A stretch of 64,000 nucleotides of DNA, from contig CM038716.1 of the NCBI GenBank assembly GCA_021613375.1, positions 7,438,394 through 7,502,393 on the forward strand, read 5' to 3'. Position 1 is the first letter of the stretch, and each line of letters begins with the position of its first letter. This document shows, piece after piece, positions 1 through 11,336 of the stretch. The notes beneath the pieces are model-generated. The model saw only the letters and a list, made by a program, of their open reading frames with translations. It was not told the DNA's origin and made no database searches. The position numbers were made by a program, and so were the translations under genes. The DNA comes from Megaleporinus macrocephalus. Lineage: Eukaryota > Chordata > Actinopteri > Characiformes > Anostomidae.

Positions 1-2406
1 GAAGAGCAGTGGAGTGAAGTGAGTGAACTGAAGAAGAGCAGTGGAGTGAAGTGAGTGAAGTGAAGAAGAGCAGTGGAGTGAAGTGAGTGAAGTGAAGAAG
101 AGCAGTGGAGTACAGTGAGTGAACTGAGAAAGAGCAGTGGAGTGAAGTGAGTGAACTGAAGAAGAGCAGTGGAGTGAAGTGAGTGAACTGAAGAAGAGCA
201 GTGGAGTGAAGTGAGTGAACTGAAGAAGAGCAGTGGAGTGAAGTGAGTGAACTGAAGAAGCACAGTGGAGTGAAGTGAGTGAACTGAAGAAGAGCAGTGG
301 AGTGAAGTGAGTTGACTGAAGAAGAGCAGTGGAGTGAAGTGAGTGAACTGAAGAAGAGCAGTGGAGTGAAGTGAGTGAACTGAAGAAGAGCAGTGGAGTG
401 AAGTGAGTGAAGTGAAGAAGAGCAGTGGAGTGAAGTTGGTTCTCGTAAGAAGAGCAGTGGAGTGAAGTGAGTGAACTAAAGAAGAGCAGTGGAGTGAATT
501 GAGTGAACTGAAGAAGAGCAGTGGAGTGAATTTGGTTCTCGTAAGAAGAGCAGTGGAGTGAAGTTGGTTCTCGTAAGAAGAGCAGTGGAGTGAAGTGAGT
601 GAGCTGAAGAAGAGCAGTGGAGTGAAGTGAGTGAAGTGAAGAAGAGCAGTGGAGTGAAGTGAGTGAACTGAAGAAGAGCAGTGGAGTGAAGTGAGTGAAG
701 TGAAGAAGAGCAGTGGAGTGAAGTGAGTGAACTGAAGAAGAGCAGTGGAGTGAAGTGAGTGAACTGAAGAAGAGCAGTGGAGTGAAGTGAGTGAACTGAA
801 GAAGAGCAGTGGAGTGAAGTGAGTGAACTGAAGAAGAGCAGTGGAGTGAAGTGAGTGAACTGAAGAAGAGCAGTGGAGTGAAGTGAGTGAACTGAAGAAG
901 AGCAGTGGAGGGAAGTGAGTGAACTGAAGAAGAGCAGTGGAGTGAAGTGAGTGAACTGAAGAAGAGCAGTGGAGTGAAGTGAGTGAAGTGAAGAAGAGCA
1001 GTGGAGTGAAGTGAGTGAAGTGAAGAAGAGCAGTGGAGTGAAGTGAGTGAAGTGAAGAAGAGCAGTGGAGTGAAGTGAGTGAACTGAGAAAGAGCAGTGG
1101 AGTGAAGTGAGTGAACTGAAGAAGAGCAGTGGAGTGAAGTGAGTGAACTGAAGAAGAGCAGTGGAGTGAAGTGAGTGAACTGAAGAAGAGCAGTGGAGTG
1201 AAGTGAGTGAAGTGAAGAAGAGCAGTGGAGTGAAGTTGGTTCTCGTAAGACGAGCAGTGGAGTGAAGTGAGTGAACTGAAGAAGAGCAGTGGAGTGAAGT
1301 GAGTGAACTGAAGAAGAGCAGTGGAGTGAAGTGAGTTGACTGAAGAAGAGCAGTGGAGGGAAGTGAGTGAACTGAAGAAGAGCAGTGGAGTGAAGTGAGT
1401 GGACTGAAGAAGAGCAGTGGAGTGAAGTGAGTGAAGTGAAGAGCAGTGGAGTGAAGTGAGTGAAGTGAAGAAGAGCAGTGGAGTGAAGTGAGTGAACTGA
1501 AGAAGAGCAGTGGAGTGAAGTGAGTGAACTGAAGAAGAGCAGTGGAGTGAAGTGAGTTGACTGAAGAAGAGCAGTGGAGGGAAGTGAGTGAACTGACGAA
1601 GAGCAGTGGAGTGAAGTGAGTGAAGTGAAGAAGAGCAGTGGAGTGAAGTGAGTGAACTGAAGAAGAGCAGTGGAGTGAAGTGAGTGAACTGATGAAGAGC
1701 AGTGGAGTGAAGTTGGTTCTCGTAAGAAGAGCAGTGGAGTGAAGTGAGTGAAGTGAAGAAGAGCAGTGGAGTGAAGTGAGTGAACTGAAGAAGAGCAGTG
1801 GAGTGAAGTGAGTGAACTGAAGAAGAGCAGTGGAGTGAAGTGAGTGAAGTGAAGAAGAGCAGTGGAGTGAAGTTGGCTCTCGTAAGAAGAGCAGTGGAGT
1901 GAAGTGAGTGAACTAAAGAAGAGCAGTGGAGTGAAGTGAGTGAACTGAAGAAGAGCAGTTGAGTGAAGTTGGTTCTCGTAAGAAGAGCAGTGGAGTGAAG
2001 TTGGTTCTCGTAAGAAGAGCAGTGGAGTGAAGTGAGTGAACTGAAGAAGAGCAGTGGAGTGAAGTGAGTGAGCTGAAGAAGAGCAGTGGAGTGAAGTGAG
2101 TGAACTGAAGAAGAGCAGTGGAGTGAAGTTGGTTCTTGTAAGAAGAGCAGTGGAGTGAAGTTGGTTCTCGTAAGAAGAGCAGTGGAGCGAAGTTGGTTCT
2201 TGTAAGAAGAGCAGTGGAGTGAAGTTGGTTCTCGTAAGAAGAGCAGTGGAGCGAAGTTGGTTCTTGTAAGAAGAGCAGTGGAGTGAAGTGAGTGAAGTGA
2301 AGAAGAGCAGTGGAGTGAAGTGAGTGAACTGAAGAAGAGCAGTGGAGTGAAGTGAGTGAACTGATGAAGAGCAGTGGAGTGAAGTGAGTGAACTGAAGAG
2401 CAGTGA
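1..2406. repeat. 32-bp minisatellite, about 75 copies, cut by window start
   Basis: The array has a strict 32-bp period, with GAGCAGTGG recurring at positions 4, 36 and 68. Two unit types of equal length are mixed: most end in GTGAGTGAACTGAAGAA, while a minority (for example near 435, 535, 1230, 1970 and 2130-2280) end in TTGGTTCTCGTAAGAA. The open frame on the - strand at 1913-2497 only reads the repeat and is not a gene. The array continues upstream of the window. Confidence 0.97.
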
Positions 2407-3523
2407 GGAGAGAGCTGCAGTGGTGAAGGTTTGAGATGATTGTGTGATCAGAGAGGACGGGGGCTGGAGTTGTCTGACTGTCTGCTTTTGAAATCATGTG
2501 GTACTTTTATCAAACTGCAGCATGCGGTAATGAGTAATAAGTGCTGTTAAAATAAAAGGTGAAAAAAGAAAAAAGCTCCTGTCCCAACATTTTTGGAACA
2601 TTCTGAAGGCATCATATTAGGAATGAACATATATTTAAAATTAACAATAAAGTTTATAAGATAAAACATCAGATGTTGTGTTTGTTGGATGTTTTTAATG
2701 TAAAACTGGTTCATCAGAATTTACTACTTACTGCTTTCTGTCTTTAGTAGACTTTCACACACTGTCCCAATACTTTTGGAAATGCATTAGTACTAAATAC
2801 TGGGGATGTTAGTCAAGCACTTTGGGTGTACACTGGTATATTAGTAGAGACACAACACCCCACCTCTAATCTCTTGATCCCTCACTTTCAGCCAATCAAA
2901 TGTGAGCATGCCTAAGCATTGTTTTGGAGACGTACTCTCTGGTAATTTTTTAAAGCTAATATTAGAATTGACAAGCTGAAATGGCCAATTATTAAATCAC
3001 AATGATTTCCCTTTTCTTGGAAGCCCAAAACTCAGTTCTGGACATGTGATTTGAAATCAAATTCAAATCACATGTACAGGATAGAATCAGATTTGAGCTG
3101 TCTGACTAAACAAGGCCAGAGTGGCCCCCAGAAGCCCACAGCTCTCTTTCCAGTGCATTCTGCCTGTTTGGCCTTGTTCACACAGACAACTCATATCCCT
3201 TTATTTTCTTGTGTATGTGATTTAAATTTGATTGCAATTCATTGCCCATCTTGGGTTGTCTGATGCTGAAGAACTGATATTAGTACTAAATACTGGGTCT
3301 AGTATTAGTACTAAGTACTTTGGGTGTACATAGTCCCATTGGTAGGACACAACACACAACACACACCCACATCTGAATACGTTTAACTCTGCACTCTCTG
3401 CGTGGACTGGCTGAGCAGGTTCTCCTCTACAGGCATCTGTATGAGAGGTCTATTACATCATCACAGAGAGAACTGAAACAACAGAAGCGCTAGCTAGCGG
3501 GTCTTGCGTGACACTGAAAGTGA
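2407..3523. other. Gene-free stretch with transposon-like ends
   Basis: No coding exon is seen. The phrases CCCAACATTTTTGGAACA (about 2583) and TGTCCCAATACTTTTGGA (about 2763) resemble ends of fish DNA transposons. A block TAGTACTAAATACTGG followed by ACTTTGGGTGTACA and ACACAACAC occurs twice, near 2790-2860 and 3281-3350. The roughly 440 bases between them may be an insertion or a duplicated unit. The element family is not identified. Confidence 0.5.
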
Positions 3524-4265
3524 AAGTATAAGTCAAGTTTATTTGTGTAGCGCTTTTTGGAACGATGTTGTCTCAAAGCAGCTTTACAGAGTTTTGAAAA
3601 CAGACAGTTACAACATATATATCCTCCAGTGAGCAAGAACACCTCCCTCAGACTGGAGGAAGAAACCTTGGGAGGAACCAAGACTCTCAAGTGGAGACCC
3701 ATCCTCCTCTGATCAAACAGTATTTACAGTTTAATAAACTAAACACCAAAGAAAAGAGTCTCTGTTTGAAATCTGGATAGCAAAGCTTTAGAAGCTGCAC
3801 AGGTAGAGGCAGTCTCTGACTGAGGCAGTCTCTGACTGAGGCAGTCTCTGACTGAGTCTTTATGTAAAGTGGGCGTGAGCTGAAACAGTCTCATCCTATC
3901 TCAATGCTGGTACATCTGGATGGTATACAGTGATGTAACTGAGGGTGTAGCAGTAGACACAGATGGACAGGTGAGCTGGCTGGTGATGGGTGGGGTGGAG
4001 GCCCTGATGATCAGTCCTTCAACAGCGTTCAACAGACGGGAGGACAGTCATTACCTCAGGAAGAGTAAAGAGAGAGAGTTAGTTCAACTCAGGAGTATGA
4101 GTGTAGAGAATATGAATATTCAGAATTTTAGAGAGGGGCTGGCGACTCCGGCAGATCTAACTATAACAGCCTAAACTAAAAGGAGAGAACCAGAAGGTAA
4201 CATAGACATGAGACCACCCTGAGACACTGGGATCCCCCCACTCCACCATCAACAAACATGTGTGA
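3524..4265. mobile_element. Dispersed teleost repeat (TTTATTTGTGTAGCGCTTTT type)
   Basis: The sequence starts with AAGTTTATTTGTGTAGCGC, then CAAAGCAGCTTTACAG and GGAAGAAACCTTGGGAGG. It runs on through GAGAGTTAGTTCAACTCAGG to CTCCACCATCAACAAAC. The first 200 bases match, in reverse complement, the segment at 40331-40625, so this is a multicopy family. I recognise it as a very common fish interspersed repeat but cannot name the class. The 84-codon frame inside it is not supported as a gene. Confidence 0.7.
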
Positions 4266-4789
4266 TCGTGTGAGGTGGTAATAGTGTCTTCACTCCAAAG
4301 ATAATGTATAACTTGTGTACAAGTTTGGTGAAGTACTGGTCAGGACAGGACTCTACTGTTCATATGCAAGCCTCCGCCCGTGTAGGTTCTCATTTCAGAA
4401 TGTAAAAATGATAATTCACATATACACCATCCACTTCACACTGGAACGTAGAGAAAACACACAGACTAATGAAACAAAGACAGTATTAAAAAAAACATGT
4501 CGTTTCTTGAATATCTATTATCCCAAATTTCCGGGAAAGTTAGAAAATGATGTAAAATTCAATCAAAACACGAATCTGTGATTTATTAATTGCCCTGAAT
4601 CTTTATTTAACTGACAAAAGTACAAGACAATTATTTTCTCTATGTCAATCACTAAAAACTACAACTACCATGATGCACCTCTCTATTAAGACCAATCAAA
4701 GACTGTCTTTCTGTTCTCTGTCCCCCGAATACTAATGTCATTCACCTGTGCCACATGTACGTGCTGTATAAATACCTGTTTGTTTATCC

Positions 4790-4883
<94 letters not shown>

Positions 4884-4994
4884 GTGTTTCGCCCTTTTTG
4901 GTTTGTTGACTGGTTTCTGGTTATGACTGTTGTTGTCTGTGTTGGTAGCCTGGCGTTAGCTTTTTGTTATTGAACTTCTTTTAGATAGATAGAG

Positions 4995-5052
<58 letters not shown>

Positions 5053-5759
5053 TAATACAATACAATAATAAGGGTTGTACAATATGAACAGAGGTGAGAA
5101 TCAGTAAAAATGATTAACTATAAATAATACAGTCAGCTATAGACAAACATATCTCACTTATTACAATGAGACAGAGCGATATATATATACATATATATAA
5201 AATATACAAATATCACTAACAAGATAAGATGTCAGAGATAAAAAAGTTAGTGCTATAATAAAAAATATACAAGCAGATAATGCCAGATAAAGATAATACT
5301 GAATAAACATATTTAATATAAATATAAGATGTTATAATATAACATCTGCACACGTCTGGTTAGTCCATCTAGCTTTTGTAAGCTGCTGAACTAGAAACAG
5401 TGCTGCAAAGACGGGCTGTGGCTCACCACTTTGTAGCAAATGTCATGAGGAAATAGTGGAATCGCTCAAAGAGAACATTTCTCAATGCAGTTATAAAGAA
5501 ATCTTACTGTACATACTATTTTGAAACGATTCTAGGAATCTGGAGGAGTTTCAGTCCTTGTAGGGTGAGACCAGAAACCGGTGCTGAAGGTGAATTTAAG
5601 CCCTGAGACAGCACAGAATGAGAAACTGTCTCACTAATGTGTAAATACAGCACATAGGTTTAGGAGTAAACTGTTTTCACACCACCGTATCACGAAATGC
5701 AACTCATTTACACAAAGGAAAGAATATACATTTATTCTATACACAAGCACCGCCGAGTT
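4266..5759. other. Gene-free stretch with microsatellites
   Basis: This stretch contains a (CT)n tract at about 4786-4882 and a (GATA)n tract at about 4983-5052. A short TATATA cluster near 5181 is followed by AT-rich sequence. No exon, RNA gene or recognisable transposase fragment is visible. Confidence 0.7.
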
Positions 5760-5805
5760 CTCTGGGCCTGAGTTCTCTGGGCCTGAGTTCTCTGGGCCTG
5801 AGTTC
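5760..5805. repeat. 15-bp tandem repeat, 3 copies
   Basis: GAGTTCTCTGGGCCT repeats three times in a row. Confidence 0.85.
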
Positions 5806-6362
5806 ATCTCAGACTACCAGCCTTACAGGACATCTACCAGTCCTGCTGCCTGAGGAAAATCCAAAAGATAAGGTTAGACAGCGCAACACACAGCCTGTTC
5901 ACTATACTGCCATCAGGCAGGAGATCCCACAGCATCCAGGCCAAAACAACATATAATATAATAGTATAATATATTATATTATAGTACATTATATTATATT
6001 ATACTATTATTTTATGTATTCTGATATCACTGCTATGGACAATATATCACTAAGTCACATTAAATAGATATATCTACTTAACCTGCCTATACAAAATGTT
6101 TTACATATGTTCTCCATGTATATATCTTGTGTATGTTTTGTACATTCCCTTATATATTTCAGTTATTACTAAATATATATGTTTAAGCTTATTTCTTACT
6201 TCATTATTGTCTATTTATTGTATCTTTGCACTGTTTTTACTACATATATATCGCTGCCCTGCTGTAGAGTTATTATCTGAGCCTCACCACAAACATTTCA
6301 ATGCATGTTATGTCCTGACATGATGTCCAAATGACAATTAAACTTGAAACTTGAACTTGAAG
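5806..6362 (+). mobile_element. LINE 3' end (truncated retrotransposon)
   Basis: Bases 5907-5951 translate to LPSGRRSHSIQAKT, a motif typical of the C-terminus of some fish LINE reverse-transcriptase proteins. About 400 bases later the segment ends in CAATTAAACTTGAAACTTGAACTTGAA, a short tandem tail as LINEs leave at their 3' ends. No intact reading frame remains. The clade (Rex- or L2-like) is not decided. Confidence 0.6.
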
Positions 6363-6539
6363 GAGGTTGTCAGAAAGACAGTGGAAATATGTGCTGCAGT
6401 TTACGTTTCGGTGAGGCACATATTTTAAATTTAGTTTTAGGACATTAGGACATTTTTATGTGTAAAAAGCTGTTATTTATAAGTTATTTATAAGTTTATA
6501 AGTTTTAACACTATTAATACAGTAAGTACTGCTTTTACA

Positions 6540-6900
6540 TACGTCAGTGTGTTTATTTAACCCTTTCTAAGCTTCTCCTTGTGGAAACAACCCAGTATTA
6601 TTTATAGTTCTCATCTAATACCTGCTTTGACTGCTCAGTACTTCATTAAGCTAAATCAAGATTGCTGCTGAAGGAACTGAATACATTCATACAGTGTCTG
6701 GGGCGTCCAGGAGAAATCTGAAACTACACTTTGTTCTTCAAACTGGAGCTCAAGATAAGATCTACTTCTCTCACAATAACATATTCATGTTACTTTGTAT
6801 TGTATGTATGATTATTTATCTGTTCTAATCAGATCTGGTGGTGAAAATACACTTATTCATCAGATAAAGGCTTTTAAACAATCAGCTTAACAGCCTCAGA
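6540..6900 (+). mobile_element. Dispersed repeat family X, copy 1
   Basis: The segment from GTGTGTTTATTTAACCCTTT through ACCTGCTTTGACTGCTCAG and GTCTGGGGCGTCCAGGAG to TCTGTTCTAATCAGATCTG recurs at 21563-22190 and 33597-33945 in the same orientation with few differences. The family was not identified, and no coding capacity is seen. Confidence 0.8.
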
Positions 6901-7660
6901 CCTTTACACAGTAGTGTATATCTGTAAACACTCCCTCCCAGTGCCTGCAGAGGTCTCTGTCCCCAGAATACTAGGTAGCTCTGGACACACACACACACAC
7001 ACCCTCATGCACGTATTGATTGTGACAACACCCACCTCTGCCGTTGACACAAGCCAGCATCTAGCCAGCTTCCCATTAGATCCAGTAATGCCATCTCTCC
7101 ACAGCGGGGTCCTGCCGTCCTCCCTGGAGCCCTCGAGGCCACTGGACTCTCCGATCTGCCTGAACACTCACCTCCTGTCGTCTAAGCTCACTCCTGGCGT
7201 GTCTTCCGCAGGGGTCTCCACGCTGTGAGGTTTGTTTGCCCGTCGGACATTGTGTTTGTGCTCGCACCCTGAAGCAGGCCTTGACTTTGAAGTTAGCGAA
7301 TATATAAACTGTGAGAAACCCCCACATGATGCAAGGAACCACCCCCTTTTGTTTGAACTGTCCAGACAGGACCTAGTTTCTGGTTTTCTCCCCAGCGCTC
7401 GAGGGGCTACTCCATTCTACTGCTCAGACGGGAGACCTACTCCTGGAGTCATTGAGGCTCTGTGGCTACCATCAGCGGCTACACTAGTACCACCTAACCC
7501 ACCTGCTCCAGTAGAGGCTCCCCCAGGCTGTATTTCACCACTCCCACTTTTAAGCATGGATTTCTTCCGCCTTTGTGTTAGAACTTCCGGTCAGCTAACC
7601 AAAATGAATACAGGTACATGGGAGGAGACCAGAGAGACAGTAAGAAGTTCTAATGGGACA
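6901..7660. other. GC-rich non-repetitive stretch, no supported gene
   Basis: This stretch is richer in GC than its surroundings and has overlapping open frames of 60-170 codons on both strands, for example + 6914-7228, + 7232-7744 and - 6904-7167. None shows a recognisable domain. On the - strand a segment ending near 7032 in GCAGAG followed by GTGGGT could be a splice donor. It may be a decayed retroelement or an unrecognised exon. I found no decisive evidence. Confidence 0.35.
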
Positions 7661-7675
7661 ACACTGTCTCATCCC

Positions 7676-7855
7676 AGGTTAATAACACAGTGGGTGGATA
7701 ATATGAGAAGGTGGTCTGAGGTTAATAACACAGTGGGTGGGTGATATGAGAAGGTGGTCTGAGGTTAATAACACAGTGGGTGGGTGATATGAGAAGGTGG
7801 TCTGAGGTTAATAACACAGTGGGTGGGTGATATGAGAAGGTGGTCTGAGGTTACT
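7676..7855. repeat. 43-bp tandem repeat, about 4 copies
   Basis: The unit contains GGTTAATAACACAGTGGGTG and GATATGAGAAGGTGGTCTGA and repeats about four times. Confidence 0.9.
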
Positions 7856-9284
7856 TATGGAGACATGTTTAATTACTCTGTACTCTCGGAAGGTGTAGAC
7901 GGTTCAGTAATGAAAAACTATAAAAGTACTGAAGCGTATCAGTACCTGCACAGTGGGAAGGTGGGCGTGTCCTCCTACACACAGACGGTGAGTTTATATT
8001 TCTGAAAGCCGGTTAAACCCAAGTCCAGCCAGCTGCCCGAGCCACTCTGCGTGGGTGTTAGTTACAGTCCAGATAGCCTAGCGCGGTGGACACTGATCAG
8101 AAAACAGTTACTAACTGATAGACTCACCAGCACCCGACACGTCTGCTTCCTCTGAGCTTCATAAGCGAGACATTTCTCTGGATAAGGAGGCTCTGGTGCT
8201 GGTTCTCCTCCACAGAATGGTAAGAGCAGACATACGGAGGTTTGTTTGGGTGGATGTTTTAAATTTAGAGCTTCAGTCATAGACGTAGGTCCTCTTCTTT
8301 GGAAGGCGGCCCCCCAACACTCTGATCTTTATGTGCTGTGTTCGTAACTCTGTTGTTCAAGCCAAGTTTTCATCTTCCTCCAATTACTGACTCCCTCTAA
8401 CTGAACATGTTATGCTAGTGTTTTATATGTTTATTGTCGTTTTGCTTGTAATCAGTATCAACGTATCCGCGGATGCACCGGAAGTTCTAATACAAAGTAA
8501 ACCAAGATGGCCCCCTAGTGTTGTCATGGAAAATAGCGTGAGGAAAGTAGATTTAGAATAAACTGTACAGTAGGTTACATGTCCTTTCATTAAATTTTAA
8601 AAGCTAAAGAATTAAACCAGTAGAAGTGTAAACTGAGATAATCTAAATAAAGGTGCTAAAGAATAAAGACCTGTGATAAAAACAGACCGAGGTCAGAATC
8701 CTAACCTGTTACATAACAGACTCATTATTACTTACACCTCCAACATTTACATACAACCACAACAGCAACCAGACCATGTGGAGAAATCCAGCGTTCCAGG
8801 CTGGACGAACCAAACTCTCAGCGCTACATGGTTGGTGTTCATCTTTAAACGCAGAAGCTAAAGTTCCTATTTGCCAGATTCTTAATCTAATGTTCTGTTC
8901 CACCTTAAATGCTGCAGCTGGTACAGGCACCACAATATAACTCTATTGGAATTTAAGGTAGAACTGAAAATTCGCAAAACAAGCCAGTTAGGAACTTCAG
9001 CTCCCACATCTTACAACTTATAATATATAATAAGCGATGATAATGAGTACAAACGTGTTGCTGAACACAGCAGCCAGTATTATAGTTTTATAGTTCACAG
9101 CAGAGATGTCGCACTTAGTCGCACTTAAATCGCCTAGAAAAAGACTTCAGACTTGACTTGAAACCCGCCCCTAATGACTCTCGACTCGACTCGGACTCGT
9201 CCAAAATAACTCGTTAACAATAAGAGTCAGTCTGTTATCCAGGCACTGTGCGTGAAAACTATGACTTAAGTTAATGTGTTTATG
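7856..9284. other. Gene-free stretch
   Basis: No exon, RNA gene or recognisable mobile element is seen. From about 9110 the sequence begins to show ACTTGACTTG and ACTCGACTCGG phrases that lead into the following minisatellite. Confidence 0.6.
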
Positions 9285-10318
9285 TGCAGCCAGCCTAAAG
9301 ACTCGTGACTTGACTTGGACTCTAACCTAAAGACTTGTGACTTAACTTGGACTCTAGCCTAAAGACTTGTGACTTGACTTGGACTCTAGCCTAAAGACTT
9401 GTGACTTGACTTGGACTCTAACCTAAAGACTTGTGACTTGACTTGAACTCTAACCTAAAGACTCGTGACTTGACTTGGACTCTAACCTAAAGACATCATG
9501 ACTTGACTTGGACTCCAACCTAAAGACTCATGACTTGACTTGGACTCTAACCTAAAGACTTGTGACTTGACTTGAACTCTAACCTAAAGACTCGTGACTT
9601 GACTTGGACTCTAACCTAAAGACATCATGACTTGACTTGGACTCCAACCTAAAGACTCATGACTTGACTTGGACTCTAACCTAAAGACTTGTGACTTGAC
9701 TTGGACTCTAACCTAAAGACTCACGACTTGACTTAGACTCTTACCTAAAGACTTGTGACTTGACTTGAACTCTAACCTAAAGACTCGTGACTTGACTTGA
9801 ACTCTAACCTAAAGAATCGTGACTTGACTTGGACTCTAAACTAAAGAATCGTGACTTGACTTGGACTCTAACCTAAAGACTCGTGACTTGACTTGGACTC
9901 TAACCTAAAGACTCGTGACTTGACTTGAACTCTAACCTAAAGACTCGTGACTTGACTTTGACTCTTACCTAAAGACTTGTGACTTGACTTGGACTCTAAC
10001 CTAAAGACTCACGACTTGACTTAGACTCTAGCCTAAAGACTCATGACTTGACTTAGACTCTTACCTAAAGACTTGTGACTTGACTTGAACTCTAACCTAA
10101 AGACTCGTGACTTGACTTGAACTCTAACCTAAAGAATCGTGACTTGACTTGGACTCTAAACTAAAGAATCGTGACTTGACTTGGACTCTAACCTAAAGAC
10201 TCGTGACTTGACTTGGACTCTAACCTAAAGACTCGTGACTTGACTTGAACTCTAACCTAAAGACTCGTGACTTGACTTTGACTCTTACCTAAAGACTCGT
10301 GACTTGACTTTGACTTGT
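9285..10318. repeat. 32-bp minisatellite (CTAACCTAAAGACTYGTGACTTGACTTG)
   Basis: The 32-bp unit reads GGACTCTAACCTAAAGACTC followed by GTGACTTGACTT, in about 32 copies. Variants are CTAGCCT, CTTACCT and CATCATGACTTG. A higher-order block of several units is itself duplicated: 9741-9970 resembles 10051-10280. Confidence 0.95.
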
Positions 10319-11238
10319 ATTTTGCGACTTATGAACATCTCTAGTTCACAGTAAGTCATACGGTATGTACAGTCCTCCTGTGTGTATGTGGTTTGATCAG
10401 GCTGAAGGTTTTGGGGATGTACCTACAGAAAACTTTTGACTACTGACTTCCAGTGTTTGTTAGCAACATTAGCTCCTGTTCTAAAAAACTAAGGAGATGT
10501 ATGTCTTAGTATATCTTAGTACCGTCTCAAAGATCTATCTTATAAGATACTTTCCCACAAGACTGTTCAGAAGCAGTTTAATTTTCTGTTCCCGTTTAGC
10601 AGGTATGTTTGGCTTCAGTCCATCCCTGCTGACCTCATGCACTTGTGCTCTACAGTAGCTTCCTTGTTGAAAAGGGGAAGCTGACTGTACCTCCTTCCTT
10701 CTTCCCTGTACCGAGCCCTCCAGCACATTCTATGAATTCTTGTACGTGTCTACCCCTGGAATCTTATTCAAATAACTAAAGTCTTTATTGCAGGAGAAGA
10801 AAGGTTTCTGTTTCTGCTTGTATTGGTTATATCCACTAGTTTTCAATACCCCTGTAGCTGTAGTAGCTTTCTTTCACAGACTATCCAAGACAATTCAATC
10901 AAAAAATAAGGTGAGCAGAAGAGCCAGGCAGGCAAGCACTGAGGATGGCAGGCAGATGGACAGGTGAGCAGGAAGGCAGGCAGTTATTGAGGTACTAAGT
11001 ACTAATAGTGGTGGAGACTGTAGCTGCATCTCCTTCAATAATAAACATGGGTTTAAATGCACAGCTACTTTAACCCAAACTCAAACTACAGCACTGTTTA
11101 TAAAGTGGCGTGCTGTAGTTCTGAGGGAGTTTGGTTATTTCCTGTTTTATGGCTGCCTTCTCAGATCGAAACTGCCTGAAATGTATATTAATGCAGTCAG
11201 ACTGAAACTGCCTGAAAAGCTATGTAAATTGAACAAGT
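10319..11238. other. 5' flank of deaminase gene 1
   Basis: No exon is seen. A GGCAGG-rich stretch lies at 10925-10985. The sequence then leads into the candidate core promoter of the downstream gene. Confidence 0.6.
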
Positions 11239-11263
11239 GGGCGGAGCCATAGTCTGTATAAAT
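11239..11263 (+). promoter_or_regulatory. Candidate core promoter of deaminase gene 1 (GC box and TATA box)
   Basis: GGGCGG at 11239-11244 and TATAAAT at 11257-11263 lie 71-95 bases upstream of the start codon at 11334. A start of transcription near 11290 would leave a short 5' UTR of about 45 bases. This is inferred from motif and spacing only. Confidence 0.55.
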
Positions 11264-11333
11264 CTGCATCAGTTTGTCGTCTGCAGCACTTTCTTCTCAT
11301 CTACACTCAGAAACTACTTCATCAGCCACAGCC

Positions 11334-11336
11334 ATG
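11334..11336 (+). CDS. Deaminase gene 1, coding exon 1 (start codon only)
   Basis: GCCATG is followed directly by the donor GTAAGA at 11337, so the coding part of this exon is the ATG alone. The next exon opens in phase 0 with GTT CTC AGT and completes a convincing signal peptide, which supports this otherwise minimal exon. Confidence 0.8.

Noticed and set aside
1..2406. CRISPR-like regular repeat
   Set aside because: Units are contiguous without unique spacers, and the sequence is eukaryotic.
1913..2497. 194-codon reverse frame with HSTALL repeats
   Set aside because: Translation of the 32-bp minisatellite.
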